A stretch of DNA of 64,000 bases from Papaver somniferum (taxonomy: Eukaryota > Streptophyta > Magnoliopsida > Ranunculales > Papaveraceae). Location of the stretch: positions 94,624,881 to 94,688,880 of the forward strand of contig NC_039358.1 in NCBI RefSeq assembly GCF_003573695.1, read 5' to 3'. The notes under the pieces are model-generated. The model saw only the letters and a program-made list of their open reading frames with translations, ran no database searches and was not told the DNA's origin. Shown here piece by piece: positions 11,400 through 21,794 of the stretch. The translations under genes were made by a program, and so were the position numbers. Every line of letters starts with the position of its first letter. Position 1 is the stretch's first letter.

Positions 11400-13480
11400 T
11401 GAAAAGACGAGGGTACCCAAATACACCACAATCTTTTATTTATCCACCTATAAGTCCTCTTACCGAAAGTGATTGTGTATGGACAAAGTCGAGACAATGC
11501 AACAAATCGGTATTCACACTTTGTATGATTGTCTATGGATACGAGATCGAGACAATACGATACCAAAGTGTGATTACTTGATAATAGGTTCAGACTTAAC
11601 CAAACTCTATAAGATCACTATCAAGTAAATCAGAGTTAACTTTTGTGTATTTTACTTTTAATTATAATAAACAATTATAATTGCGGAAATATAAAAGTAA
11701 AAAACACAACAAGATTTTACTAACGAGGAAAACTATAAATGCAGAAAAACCCCAGGACCTAGTCCAGAATTGAATACTCTTAGAATTAAGCCGTTATACA
11801 AAATCTAAACCAACTTTGTATAGTTGAGACCAAGCAACTACCCATAGTTCACTTAGTTTCCTTAGTATCCCTGCGCTTCCGACTTCGATGAGTGCACGCA
11901 CTGGAACAATTCCTTTGGATCGTATTCCAAACAATAAAGGAACAACAAATCTATTTGGTAACAACTCTTTCGATTCTTTCAAGATAAAGATATCTCAAGT
12001 CATATGCAAAGGCTCTTCCGTTTAATCTAATAAACTCCTTTGCCTGGTTAGATCAATCTATCCAATAACTACCAAAGTAGTCAAGTTTAGATTCGCAATC
12101 AATCGATATAGATTCCAACAAGAAACTATAAAATTATGCCGATCTCACACAACTAATCAATCGAATAAATCCGATTCTAGTTGGATCTCATCCGATCAAG
12201 GTTTGTGCACACCCAAAGATATGAAAACCAAATAAGAAACCTTCTTTGTCTTCAAATCTTCTTTAATCTTTAATAAACACCTGCACAACAACACTTGAAT
12301 CTCTTGTGATCAATCACACACAGAACGGAGTCTGTTAACAATGGATTATCACAAGATGTCTTTAATCTACAAAGAGTTTTAAAGATCCCGTCGATAATTC
12401 GATCTAGTTTGAGTGAATCTTATATCAGAAGAGAAAATTCTCAAGAATAAACAAACTAGGTGCAATCAAAGTTTCAACAACTGTTAGTCAATCAAATCAA
12501 TCGAAAACTAATAACACTGCAATTATCTAGTTTCCCACCAACGGTACTCGTAGAGCTTCTTGATCCCACAGAAGTCTTTAAATGAGCGGTCGTAAGAGAT
12601 TTCACCTAATTAGGGTACTTTCCTCTCCGAATAGACGGCTCCACCAAAAAAAACAAAAAGATGAAGTTTTCCTGGCTCTTAGGATAGTTTTCTAGAAATG
12701 CAAACTTAGGTATTTATAGACCAAGGATGTTTGGACACCAAGGAATTTCCAAAACCGAAAGTATTCTAAAGATATGCAATGAATAGCAAAATTTGGTTGT
12801 CCTAATTCCAATAAATGCTTGTCCAATATTTCCGAAATCTCTCAATAGAAAATATCCAATTAGTAAATGCACATTAATAATTTTTATTCTCTAGAGATAT
12901 GCATTTATTTTCATGTAATTAAAGCATATAAAACCAAAACCCTTAATTAAAAGATTCTCAATTTATTTCGGCACAGGATCTCCTTGAGTACTAAGGAATA
13001 TCTTTGAACAATAAATGATAAGAGTTACTGAACGTGTTCAAAGTATGTTGACATCTTTTCACTGTAAATCCTTATTCATATTTACATGGATTTACATTCT
13101 TGAAATTAGTTATACCACACTTCCAAACAAGTTTAGAATTGGTTCACCTGTATTCCAAGATCACTATGTGATTGATCAAATATCAAATCATATACATGGG
13201 TTCAATCGGTTCTACCAATCAATAGGATCGGTTATACCTTAATATGGAAACACTTGTGATCGGTTACATCAGTTACCAGGATCGGTTACATCAATTACCA
13301 GGACCGGTTATGATATACTCATGGTATTGCTTGTGATTGCTCACACCGGTTACCAGGATCGGCTACACCAATTACCAGGATTGGTTACACCAATTACCAG
13401 TTACGGTCATACCAATTATAAGGATCGATTACACACACTCTGTGATCGGTCACATCAATTACCAATATCGAACATACCAT
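11400..13480 (-). repeat. CopB2 3' LTR, right part deleted
   Basis: Minus-strand CopB LTR whose left end (TGAAAAGACGAGGGTACCC) matches 33499 and 58246. It contains a TATA box (reverse TATTTATAG at 12711-12719) and the R/U5-like tract near 11740-11780. Compared with the full LTR at 58246-61028 it stops at the equivalent of about 60302, so about 725 bp of its start are lost at the junction with CopA1. Confidence 0.8.
13254..13475 (-). repeat. 22-bp repeat array in CopB2 LTR U3
   Basis: About eight direct copies of a 22-bp unit, core GGATCGGTTACACCAATTACC, with one longer interruption (about 13310-13350). The same array is in CopB1 at 60075-60320. It lies upstream of the LTR TATA box, so it may be a promoter element cluster. 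Confidence 0.75.
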
Positions 13481-14945
13481 CTATGAGAATATAAACAATT
13501 GAATAACTCTAGAACAAGTTTCATTTGAGTCATTTGAACTATTTATGGCTAAAATGAATGAGGTTGATATGAAAATGTTCATATGGCTAACTTCGGTTAA
13601 CTATTGTTGAGCCAACAAAGGTGTACACGTTTAGGTACGGTTACTCATATCTAAATGAAGTCACTTTTCATTTGTGTGTAACAAGCTAAGTTCGATCTAA
13701 AAGTTGAAAAATATTAGCTTGAGTCTAATCAGGTTTTCATCTAACGGTGAATATTGAATGCTTTGTTACCGAGGTAGCATTCATTGCAAAACCCTGATTT
13801 AAAGACTATATAAAGGAGAACTCTAGCAACTGGGAAACCTAATCCCCACACCTCTTGTGTGATACTAGTTGCGACTAGAGTCGATTCTCCTTTAACCTTT
13901 GTTTTTTCACAAAAACATGTAGGTTAATGACTTGAAGACTTCATTAGGATTGTGAAGCCAGACCCAACTATTTTCTCTGTAGTTGCGTGTTCTGATCTTG
14001 ATGTTTTCTATCGTGATTGAGTACTATCTTCTCTAAGATTTGCTCGAGATTTAATCTCCGATTGGCAAGATAAAAATTAATCACAAACATCTTCGTTTCA
14101 TCGTTTGTGATTCCACGATATCTTGTTTCGCTACCATACGATTAAGATTATTGTGAGGTGATTGATATTTCTAGGTTGTTCTTTGATAATATAAGTTTGA
14201 TATATCAATTGGTTCCTGTTCACCTTGATTTATCAAAATACGGAAAAAAAACTCATAGGTTTATAGGTGAGAGACAGATTTATTTGTTCAATAGACTTTT
14301 CTGTGTGAGACAGATTGGTTTATCAAGTCTTCGACTTTGGGTCGTAGCAACTCTTAGTTGTGGGTGAGATCAGCTAAGGGAATCAAGTGCGCAGAATCCG
14401 GCGCGGTTTTAGAGGCGTATGGAACGCGACTGTACCTTGATTAGTGTGAGATTGGTTAGGGATCAACTACATTCTAGTCTGAAGTTAACTTTGAGTAGGA
14501 TAGTGTCTGTAGCGGCTTAATACAATGTGGTGTTCAAATCTGGACTAGGTCCTTGGGTTTTACTGCATTTGCGGTTTCCTCGTTAACAAAACTTCTGGTA
14601 TCTGTGTTATTTCTTTTCCGCATTATATTTGTTTTTACATAATTGAAATATCATAGATTGTGCGTAAGTTCAATCAATTGTGAATGCAACTATTGGTTGT
14701 TGATTAAATTGATTTACACTTGGATATTGGTTTTTGATACCGTCCAAGTTATTTATTATGTTCAATCGGGCTCGCAAATTCCTATTTGTTTGATTACGGA
14801 TTGAATTGAGATATAACTCTTTGATATACTTTTCTTAAGATTGAGTCTGACTGTCTAGTTGATTCTCTTGAAAGTATATTGGAGTTACTCCATACAGATT
14901 TCTAAGCGAAATATTGGGTGTGGTTGTTAGACCCACGCTTTTTCA
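13481..14945 (+). repeat. CopA1 5' LTR, truncated at its start
   Basis: Matches 28525-29989. It has a TATA box TATATAAAG at 13807-13815 and ends GGTTGTTAGACCCACGC..TTTTTCA. The U3 part with the palindromic array is missing, removed together with the adjoining end of the CopB2 LTR. Confidence 0.85.
13807..13815 (+). promoter_or_regulatory. TATA box of CopA LTR
   Basis: TATATAAAG in the LTR. The same site is at 28857-28865 (plus) and, reversed, at 35709-35717 and 44196-44204 in CopA2. Confidence 0.6.
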
Positions 14946-14946
14946 A

Positions 14947-14959
14947 TTGGTATCAGAGC
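14947..14959 (+). other. CopA1 primer-binding site (initiator Met-tRNA)
   Basis: TTGGTATCAGAGC directly after the LTR; complementary to the 3' end of plant initiator methionine tRNA, the usual primer of Ty1/Copia elements. Confidence 0.9.
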
Positions 14960-15011
14960 AAGAAAACACGTTTAAGACCTCATAAGTCTGTGTTTGTAGC
15001 GATCTGACTCT

Positions 15012-15759
15012 ATGGATAGAAGTGCTATCTCTATAATCGTACCGCCAGTCTTCGATGGCTCAAATTACTCAGGATGGAAAAATTCTATGCGTGCATTTCT
15101 TGAAGCGCGTGATTTTCAATCATGGGTTTACGTTGTTAATGGCTATGATCCTCCCGTTGTTACAATAGGCACTGCAATTGTTCCAAAGGATATTGGTGAT
15201 TATGATGCTGTCGAGATTCTTGTTGTAAAGCAAAATTTTGACGAATTGAATGCAATCATCCATGCCATTAACCCAGTTCTTCAGCACCATGTGACTAAGT
15301 GCACTCGGTATAAAGATGCTTGGGATATCTTAGAAACCGTATTTGAAGGGAATACATGTGAAAAAGAAGCTAGACTTCAAAACCTAAATTATGAGTGGGA
15401 AAACCTTTGTATGGAAGATGAAGATTCATTTGATGAGTTTAATCACAAATTATCTGAAATTGTTAATTCATCTTTTTCATTAGGTAAGACTATTACTGAA
15501 AAGGACATTGTGATGAAAATTCTCAGATCATTGCCATCTAGATACGATTCTAAGAAACATGTCATCGTTGAAGGAAATAACCTTGATGTGCTTTCCAGAA
15601 ATACTCTCGTTGGGAAGTTAAAGATCTTTGATTATGAGCACCAAATCTGGAAAGGATAATGTTTTCAAAGCACAAAACTACACTAAATTACTTGATAAAA
15701 GTAAAAGTGTTGGCATCTCTGAAGATGATCCTTCTGAGACTGATTCATCAAATGAAGAT
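15012..15759 (+). pseudogene. gag: CopA1 gag (UBN2-type), cut by Tat-2
   Basis: ATG 15012 (MDRSAISIIVPPVFDGSNYS), 67 bp after the LTR. It has the DUF4219-like start (PPVFDGSNYSGWKNSMRAFL) and the UBN2 gag core (PF14223-like: KDAWDILETVFEGN, LQNLNYEWENL, DSFDEFNHKLSEIV, KILRSLPSRYD). The frame is open for 215 codons, shifts near 15645, and continues in the next frame (KDNVFKAQNYTKLLDKSKS) until Tat-2 interrupts it after SNED at 15759. The zinc-knuckle half present in CopA2 is lost. Sirevirus-type Copia gags have this organisation. Confidence 0.85.
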
Positions 15760-16230
15760 TGTAGGATCAGAATCTCGCAGCAATAATGCCTCAACGAAAT
15801 TATTAACAACACAACACAACAATGTCGCAGAACAACTTCAGAAACGAAATAATAAACGACGTCAACTAAATCATGAGAAAAATGTGATGGTCCTGCGAAA
15901 ATTAGGGAGTTTGCGAGATTAACATTTGTAAGGTTGCGAGAATGTCACAAACCATATCTGAAAATAAAGGATAGATTAGCTGTCATCCACTATGTAATTT
16001 CCTATAAATAGCCATTCAGTTGTAAAGGAAAGGGGAGAGATCTTTTTTCATTAAGAAGCAAGTAAATAGGAGAGAGAAAATCTAGAGCAGTGGTTATTTT
16101 TGATTCCTTTATCTTTTCTTGTAAGATTGTTCAAAAATTCATCAATAAAATTAAGATTGTTAATCCAAAAATGAGTTGAATATTAATGAAATCTTGTGAG
16201 GGGTGTAGTGTAGGATTTCCTGCAACTACA
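15760..16230 (+). repeat. Tat-2 5' LTR
   Basis: 471 bp, TGTAGGATCAG...CTGCAACTACA. TATA box TATAAATAG at 16003-16011 and AATAAAATTAA near 16146. The same layout is shared by Tat-1 and Tat-3 LTRs, with many point differences. Confidence 0.95.
16003..16011 (+). promoter_or_regulatory. TATA box of Tat-2 LTR promoter
   Basis: TATAAATAG preceded by a purine/pyrimidine-mixed U3. Conserved at 24737-24745, 45607-45615 and 53788-53796, and reversed at 715-723 and 9305-9313. Confidence 0.65.
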
Positions 16231-16233
16231 TAA

Positions 16234-16251
16234 TGGCGCTAGAAACAGGGA
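16234..16251 (+). other. Tat-2 primer-binding site
   Basis: TGGCGCTAGAAACAGGGA, three bases after the LTR end. It is the same as in Tat-1, which is one reason to think these elements could use the same reverse-transcription machinery. Confidence 0.9.
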
Positions 16252-16337
16252 ATGAAGGTTGAAAGTTGAAGATTGTTGTTGAGATTGTTCAAATCAAGAA
16301 AGTGATTAAACAAATCAGTGAACCAGTTAAAAGAAAA

Positions 16338-17591
16338 ATGATTAGAGTCAATGAAGATGACAAAAGATTGGAGTGTAATATGATAAGAAAAACAATGGTT
16401 AATGAATTCCATGAAAACATCAAAGGAAGGATACATAAACGAGATTTTGAAGGAAGGAAGGTTATGGCGGTAGAAAAGACATCACCCTTGAAAGATTGGG
16501 AAAAGCAAAAAATCACATTCATGGCAGCAGAAATACCAAAAGAAAATTTGAACCACACATCTCCATTGGTTATTACAGTACCTATTACACGAAAAGAGAA
16601 GGGGACAACAACAAAATCCACGGAAGAATGGATATTGAACAGAACTTTAGTCGATACAGGGAGTTCAGTGGATATAATATTTTATCATACGTTCAAAGGA
16701 ATGGGATTCGAAGATGAAGAAATGTCTTTTTCAACATATCTTGTTCATGGCTTTAGAAAATCCACAACAAAACCTAAAGGAGAAATAGTGGTGCGAATTC
16801 CACTAGGAGAGATCGAAACACAAGTGACACTATGCGTAGTGGATATGGAATCACCATATAACATGCTATTGGGGAGGCCATGGATACACGCAATTAAAGA
16901 TGTAGAATCAACATTACATCAATGCATCAAGTTCCCCATGCCAAATGGAGTAGGTGAGATTAGAGGAGATATCGACAATGCGAAATTATGTTATCAAATT
17001 GAAGTAAAACATTATGAAGGACGAGCAAAAAAGCGACAATTTCGCAGAAAAATAGCAAAGGAGGCAAAGAAAGAAGAAGAATTTAGAGTGTACATGATAA
17101 GAGCAAAAGAAGGTAAAAGAATACCCAGCGAAATTTCGGAGGAAGGAGATGGACCTGCGAAGATGATAAAAGAGCCAACACCAATGGGAGAACCCAAGGC
17201 CAGTTACACTGCGGCAGAACCAACAAAAGAAGTAAATGTTGGGATTATAGAAGAACCCGTAATATTGAGGATTGGAACCAAGATGGATGAAGAAGAGGAA
17301 GAAAGAACTGTCAATCTTTTGCGGGAATATAAAGATATTTTCGCGGGGAGCATGGATGAGATACCTGGAATAGATCCGTCAATTGCATGTCATAAGTTGG
17401 AGATTAACAAGAATGTGAGACCATTTAAACAGAGAATAAGAAAAATCGCAATGACCTACCATCCTCAAATAGAAGAAGAATTACAGAAAATGCTTGAGGC
17501 GGGAATTATAAGAGAATCTAAATACCCAGAGTGGATATCAAACATGGTTGTTGTTCCAAAGAAAAATAAAGGGTTGCATAGATTTCACTGA
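16338..17591 (+). CDS. pol: Tat-2 protease and start of RT
   Basis: The first in-frame ATG is 16338 (MIRVNEDDKRLE); the frame is open from 16266, just behind the primer site. The N-terminus holds a remnant of the gag end (NEFHENIKGRIHKRD, equivalent to Tat-3 EDFHDNVLSRVFARD), then KTSPLKDWEKQKITF and protease with active site LVDTGSSVDIIFYH (D-T-G at about 16653-16661) and NMLLGRPWIHAI. A charged linker precedes the RT start (VRPFKQRIRKIAMTYHPQI, GIIRESKYPEWISNMVVVPKK). It stops at 17589 because a few codons around KKNKG are lost (frameshift near 17575); RT continues in another frame. Gag, which normally precedes protease, is absent. Confidence 0.85.
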   Translation: MIRVNEDDKRLECNMIRKTMVNEFHENIKGRIHKRDFEGRKVMAVEKTSPLKDWEKQKITFMAAEIPKENLNHTSPLVITVPITRKEKGTTTKSTEEWILNRTLVDTGSSVDIIFYHTFKGMGFEDEEMSFSTYLVHGFRKSTTKPKGEIVVRIPLGEIETQVTLCVVDMESPYNMLLGRPWIHAIKDVESTLHQCIKFPMPNGVGEIRGDIDNAKLCYQIEVKHYEGRAKKRQFRRKIAKEAKKEEEFRVYMIRAKEGKRIPSEISEEGDGPAKMIKEPTPMGEPKASYTAAEPTKEVNVGIIEEPVILRIGTKMDEEEEERTVNLLREYKDIFAGSMDEIPGIDPSIACHKLEINKNVRPFKQRIRKIAMTYHPQIEEELQKMLEAGIIRESKYPEWISNMVVVPKKNKGLHRFH

Positions 17592-18057
17592 TTTAAACAA
17601 GGCTTGCCCTAAAGATAGTTTTCCATTGCCGGATATTCCTCAAATGGTTGAATCAGCAGCGGGAAATGATAGAGTGTCTTCTTTAGATGGGTACAAAGGT
17701 TATAACCAAATCCTTTTCGCTGAAGAAGATCAAGATCATACTGCTTTTTTCGATCCAAGAGGTTTATACTGTTATACAAAAATGCCGTTTGGATTGCGAA
17801 ATGCAGGAGCAACATATCAAAGAACGGTAGAGAAGGTGTTCACGAAATGGATACACAAAACGTTAGAGGTGTACGTGGATGACATGTTGGTGAAGAGTAA
17901 AGAAGCCAAAGATCATGTACAAGATTTGAGGGAGATTTTTGAACAGATGCGGCATCATAACATTAAAATGAACCCTGAAAAATGCATTTTTGGGGTTGCA
18001 TCGGGAAAATTTTTAGGCTACATTGTATCAAAAGAAGGAATACAAGTTGATCGATAA
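17578..18057 (+). pseudogene. pol: Tat-2 reverse transcriptase core
   Basis: Continues the RT after the frameshift: CIDFTDLNKACPKDSFPLP, then the TAFFDPRGLYCY and KMPFGLRNAGATYQR blocks. The catalytic YVDD box is at 17872-17883, followed by NPEKCIFGVASGKFLGYIVS. All key Gypsy RT blocks are present and YVDD is intact. A TAA at 18055 interrupts the frame just after GIQVDR, where a conserved lysine codon would follow. The enzyme would copy element RNA in virus-like particles. Confidence 0.85.
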
Positions 18058-18660
18058 AAGGTACAAGCAGTTCGTGATATGCCAACACCAACAACGGTAA
18101 AGGATGTACAAAAATTGAACGGACTTTTAGCTTCGCTAGGAAGATTCATTTCGCGATCATCAGATAAATGTAAACATTTTTTCAATATACTCAAGAAGGG
18201 TGCGAAATTCAAATGGGCTGATGAATGTGAAAAAGATTTTCAAGGGATCAAATAACACCTTATGAATACATCTATTTTACAAAAGGCAGAACCAGGAGAA
18301 GAACTATTGATCTATCTTGCGACAACATCACATGCTTTAAGCGTTGTGTTATTGCGAACGGACGCAGGAGTGGAAAAGCCCATTTATTACATCAGCAAAA
18401 TATTTAATGCTGCAGAGAGGAATTATTCAAAGATTGAGAAGCTAATTTTAGCATTAGTATACGCCACATTTAAACTTCGCATATATTTTCAAGCACACAA
18501 AATAAGGGTGCTAACAAAAGTGCCAATTGAATCAGTGATGAAGAATTCAAAAAGATCAGGTAGGGTGGAGAGATGGAATGCACAAGTAGGACATTTCGAA
18601 ATCAAGTATGAAGTATTATCTTCACCAAAATCACAAGTTTTCGCAAATTTCTTAGCATAA
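18058..18660 (+). pseudogene. pol: Tat-2 RT thumb and first RNase H
   Basis: Same frame as the RT core after the TAA: VQAVRDMPTPTTVKDVQ, LASLGRFISRSSDK, then a second stop at 18253 (GIK*H). It continues with the degenerate Gypsy RNase H that Tat elements carry (PGEELLIYLATTSHALSVVL, PIYYISKIFNAAERNYSKIEK, FQAHKIRVLT). The frame ends at the TAA at 18658-18660. In Tat-clade elements this first RNase H is often catalytically weak and a second one follows, as here. Confidence 0.8.
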
Positions 18661-18693
18661 TTTCCTTTAGAAGATGATGAAGCGGTAGAGGAG

Positions 18694-20514
18694 ATGATGG
18701 ATATAGAAGAAGAATATGGAGATCCAAAAGACTTATTAACAGAACCAAACAGATGGGAGATATTGGTAGATGGATCATCAAATGGGGAAGGCAATGGGGT
18801 TGGAATTGTTTTAATTTCACCAGAAGGAGCGAAGATGGCTTTTTCATTCAGATTGGAATTCGCATCCACTAATACCGAAACGGAATATGAAGCTGTGGTA
18901 CATGCCTTAAAATTCGCAATAGAAATGAAACTAGAGAATGCCAGGATCACTAGTGATTCGCAGCTAGTTATTCGCCAAATAAAAGGAGAGTACACTACAA
19001 ATGAACCATCCTTGAAGAAATACAAGAGGCTCGTTGAAGGATTGTCAGCGAAAATCCCAAAGATAAAATGGAGACACATTTCAAGGAAGGATAACAGACT
19101 CGCAGACGCTTTTGCTTTCATCTCAAGCATGATGACAGATCCAACTGCGAGATGCATAAAAATACAAACACTTCTGTCACCATCATTCAATAAAAAAGAA
19201 GAAGAAGAAGAAGTGAACGTAATGATGATGAAAGGTGGAGAAGAAGAACAAACGAACAATATCGCAGATTGGAGAACAGAGCTTCATGCATATTTGGCGA
19301 AAGGAGAAACACCAAGAAATAGATTGGAAGCACACAAGTTAAAAATCCGCACAACAAATTATGAATTAAGAGATGGGTTGCTATACCGAAAATCCTTTAA
19401 TGGACCATCACTCAGATGTTTGACACGAGAAGAAGGAGAAAAGGTGCTAAAAATGTTACATAGTGAGGATGCTGGCAATCATAGCGGGGGAATATCTTTG
19501 GCACATAGAGCAAAAATGCAAGGCTATTACTGGCCATACATGCACGAAGATGCAAAACAAATATCAAGACGTTGCGAAGATTGTCAGCGGCGCAGAAAGA
19601 AAATACATGCACCTGGAGTACCATTGTCATCTTCAACCAGTGTTTGGCCTTTTGGAAAGTGGGGCTTATATATTGTGGGGCCATTTTTACCAGGATATGG
19701 ACAAAGAAGATACTTAATAGTCGCAATAGATTATTTCACAAAATGGACAGAAGTAAAGGTAGTACAGCATATTCGTGACAAAGATATCTTTACATTCATA
19801 TTTGAAAATATCATTTGCAGATTCGGAATTCCCGCGCAGTTGGTATCTGATAATGGGAAGCAGTTTGAAGGACAGAACATAAAAATGTTACTTAATGCAT
19901 TTAAAATAAAATGTGGAAAGTCTACTCCTCTGTATCCACAAGCTAATGGACAGGCAGAAGCAACAAACAAAACAATTGTAGATATATTAAAGAAGAAATT
20001 AGAAGGACATCATAGAGCATGGTGCGAACAAGTACATAATGCATTATGGGCTTATAACACAACTAGGAGAGAAGCTACTGGGATGTCACCTTTTTGTTTA
20101 ACATACGGAGTTCAAGCGGTGTTACCAACAAAAGTTGTTATTCCGACAACAAAGAGAGAAGCTTGGGAGAAAAATCTTAGTGCGGGTTTGATCTTAAGCA
20201 AACTTGATGAGTTAGAAGAAAAAAGAGAAAGAGCTTTACAACATATGGAGAATTATCAGCGAAGATTAGCCCGAGAATATAATAAACGTGTCAAAGTACG
20301 CGAATTTCAACCAGGAGATTTAGTTCTACGAGAGACACCAATATATCAGCGAGAAAATGGTGGAAAGTTAGCGAAAAAATGGGATGGACCTTACATCATT
20401 AAGGAAATAGTTGGGACAGGGGATTATAAATTAATGGATCCAGAAGGTAGAGATGTTGGTCATAGACTTGACATACCATGGAACAGATTGTACTTAAAGA
20501 GATATTATCCATAA
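18694..20514 (+). CDS. pol: Tat-2 archaeal-type RNase H and integrase
   Basis: 606 codons open. Residues ~20-150: archaeal-type RNase H with ILVDGSSNGEGNG (Asp26), TETEYEAVVHAL, ITSDSQLV and KDNRLADAF, so the acidic residues are all in place; this domain marks the Tat clade. Residues ~215-310: HHCC zinc-binding start of integrase (LHSEDAGNHSGG ... CEDCQRRRKK). Catalytic core: second Asp386 (SDNGKQF) and Glu422 (GQAEATNK), with D35E spacing. The first catalytic Asp is replaced by Tyr326 (TAT, 19669-19671, in GLYIVGPF), so the enzyme should be inactive. A GPY-like module (KKWDGPYIIKEIV) closes the protein. ATG 18694 is simply the first in this frame; the domain is normally part of the Pol polyprotein. 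Confidence 0.9.
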   Translation: MMDIEEEYGDPKDLLTEPNRWEILVDGSSNGEGNGVGIVLISPEGAKMAFSFRLEFASTNTETEYEAVVHALKFAIEMKLENARITSDSQLVIRQIKGEYTTNEPSLKKYKRLVEGLSAKIPKIKWRHISRKDNRLADAFAFISSMMTDPTARCIKIQTLLSPSFNKKEEEEEVNVMMMKGGEEEQTNNIADWRTELHAYLAKGETPRNRLEAHKLKIRTTNYELRDGLLYRKSFNGPSLRCLTREEGEKVLKMLHSEDAGNHSGGISLAHRAKMQGYYWPYMHEDAKQISRRCEDCQRRRKKIHAPGVPLSSSTSVWPFGKWGLYIVGPFLPGYGQRRYLIVAIDYFTKWTEVKVVQHIRDKDIFTFIFENIICRFGIPAQLVSDNGKQFEGQNIKMLLNAFKIKCGKSTPLYPQANGQAEATNKTIVDILKKKLEGHHRAWCEQVHNALWAYNTTRREATGMSPFCLTYGVQAVLPTKVVIPTTKREAWEKNLSAGLILSKLDELEEKRERALQHMENYQRRLAREYNKRVKVREFQPGDLVLRETPIYQRENGGKLAKKWDGPYIIKEIVGTGDYKLMDPEGRDVGHRLDIPWNRLYLKRYYP

Positions 20515-20667
20515 GAAGCTTTGAGAAGTTATGTATGACGCAACAAAACGATTACGAATAAACATTCAATGAAAGAATAGTTGCGAGATTATTCAGATCA
20601 AAACAAGATCATGATATGTGAAACTTTCGCAGAGATAATCAGAGAACAATGACAAAAGAGAAAGGGG

Positions 20668-21560
20668 AGAACCTTTATGGCGTACACCCTAATTCGTGAA
20701 TAAAATTTCTCAAGAGGAAAATGTAAGACCTAAAGTACGTCATATAAGGAGGTACCTGTTGCATGACTCAGGGAAAAGCTCCACCGCCACCGGAACCTGA
20801 GTCATGGAGATTTGTGGTCAATAAAGCCCATCCGGGAGAAACACCTTAGATTCTCAGCTTAAGCATATGAATTAAGTTGGGCGACTAAGGTAATAAGGAT
20901 TCTCCCAAGGAGTGCAGAATCTGACCAAGGCGCCGAGGTACACGGTTGAGTCAAGAGTGCCAGGGGCGTCTGGAGCGTACCTTGCCATTCTTGACAAGTC
21001 TTGGCTTATACTGCACTCGGCCCGAAGAAAACCCCACTTAGGGTGCAGTCTCGTAACCATAAACCCTATAGGTAAAAGGGATAAGAGGCTACGAAAACAA
21101 CTGGTTTTTGTTAAGACCAGATGGGAGGATCCAACCTTGTATGGTAGAGGTACGCCTCCTTGAAGGGGCAACCAGGGGGAGATAAGGGCGGCACCCTCCA
21201 TTAGGGAGCTGATAAGTGTCTTAAGACGCAAATGTCATGAGGCTTTTTAATCGCAAGGGTATTAAGACTTGTCATATTTGTGCGACAATCCTGAATAGGA
21301 AATAATACTAAAGAGAAAGATAAGACGAGATCAATGGGTTTTCACATGAAAGTGCGAAGACGTCCTGCGATTTCGTCGCACGACGACAATGTCATGGGGC
21401 TTTATTTTCGCAAGAATATTTAGGCATGTCATATTGTCGCAACAATCCTGAAGAGGCAATAATACAAAAGAAAAAGTTAAGGCAAGATCAATGGATTTTT
21501 GCATGAATATGCAAGGACGTCCTGCGATTTTGTCACAATAATAAGAGGTGGCATAATAAG
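20668..21560. other. GC-rich conserved non-coding block of Tat-2
   Basis: Counterpart, in opposite orientation, of 4550-5470, and same orientation as 49487-50400. It begins GAACCTTTATGGCGTACACCC and runs through AAAGTACGTCATATAAGG and a long GC-rich core to the tandem dimer. An antisense frame of 119 codons (21231-20872) is open here and in Tat-3 but shifted in Tat-1. Near-uniform nucleotide identity suggests the conserved object is RNA or DNA and not a protein. Confidence 0.6.
21221..21556. repeat. Tandem dimer of a ~165-bp unit (Tat-2)
   Basis: Two units, border near 21385, each with GTCATGRGGCTTT, a TTCGCAAG motif, GTCATATTG/TGTGCGACAATCCTGAA, and GACGTCCTGCGATTT. Same dimer as in Tat-1 and Tat-3. 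Confidence 0.75.
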
Positions 21561-21794
21561 ACCTTTAATTAGGAAGGCAAAATAAGACCACATGACAAAA
21601 CAAAATATTTATAAGTATTCATAACAGATCATTTCTCGCGAGAAAGATAATGAGAGGCAAGTATGGGAATCAGTAAACAAGAGGCATTATCTTTCTCGCC
21701 AGCAAAATATTAAAAGAGAAAATTAATTCCAAAGTTGGTTGAAGAATATTATTCGCAAGAAATAATAAAGATGAAACAGTTCAAGATGATAAAA

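Noticed and set aside
13254..13475. Possible CRISPR-like array
   Set aside because: Units are contiguous direct repeats without spacers, inside a plant LTR.
18489..19259. 256-codon frame on the minus strand within Tat-2 RNase H/aRNH
   Set aside because: It is antisense to well-recognised catalytic domains and has no domain of its own; a shadow of the sense coding bias.
20820..21060. rRNA-like or snRNA-like sequence (a TTAAGCATATG word recalls 25S rRNA)
   Set aside because: Only the short word matches; the rest does not resemble any rRNA or snRNA I know.
20872..21231. A 119-codon antisense frame in the Tat GC-rich block, also open at 49676-50047
   Set aside because: It is conserved at the DNA level together with its non-coding surroundings, has no recognisable domain, is frameshifted in Tat-1 (near 4960), and differences do not favour third codon positions by eye. 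I kept it as a non-coding block.
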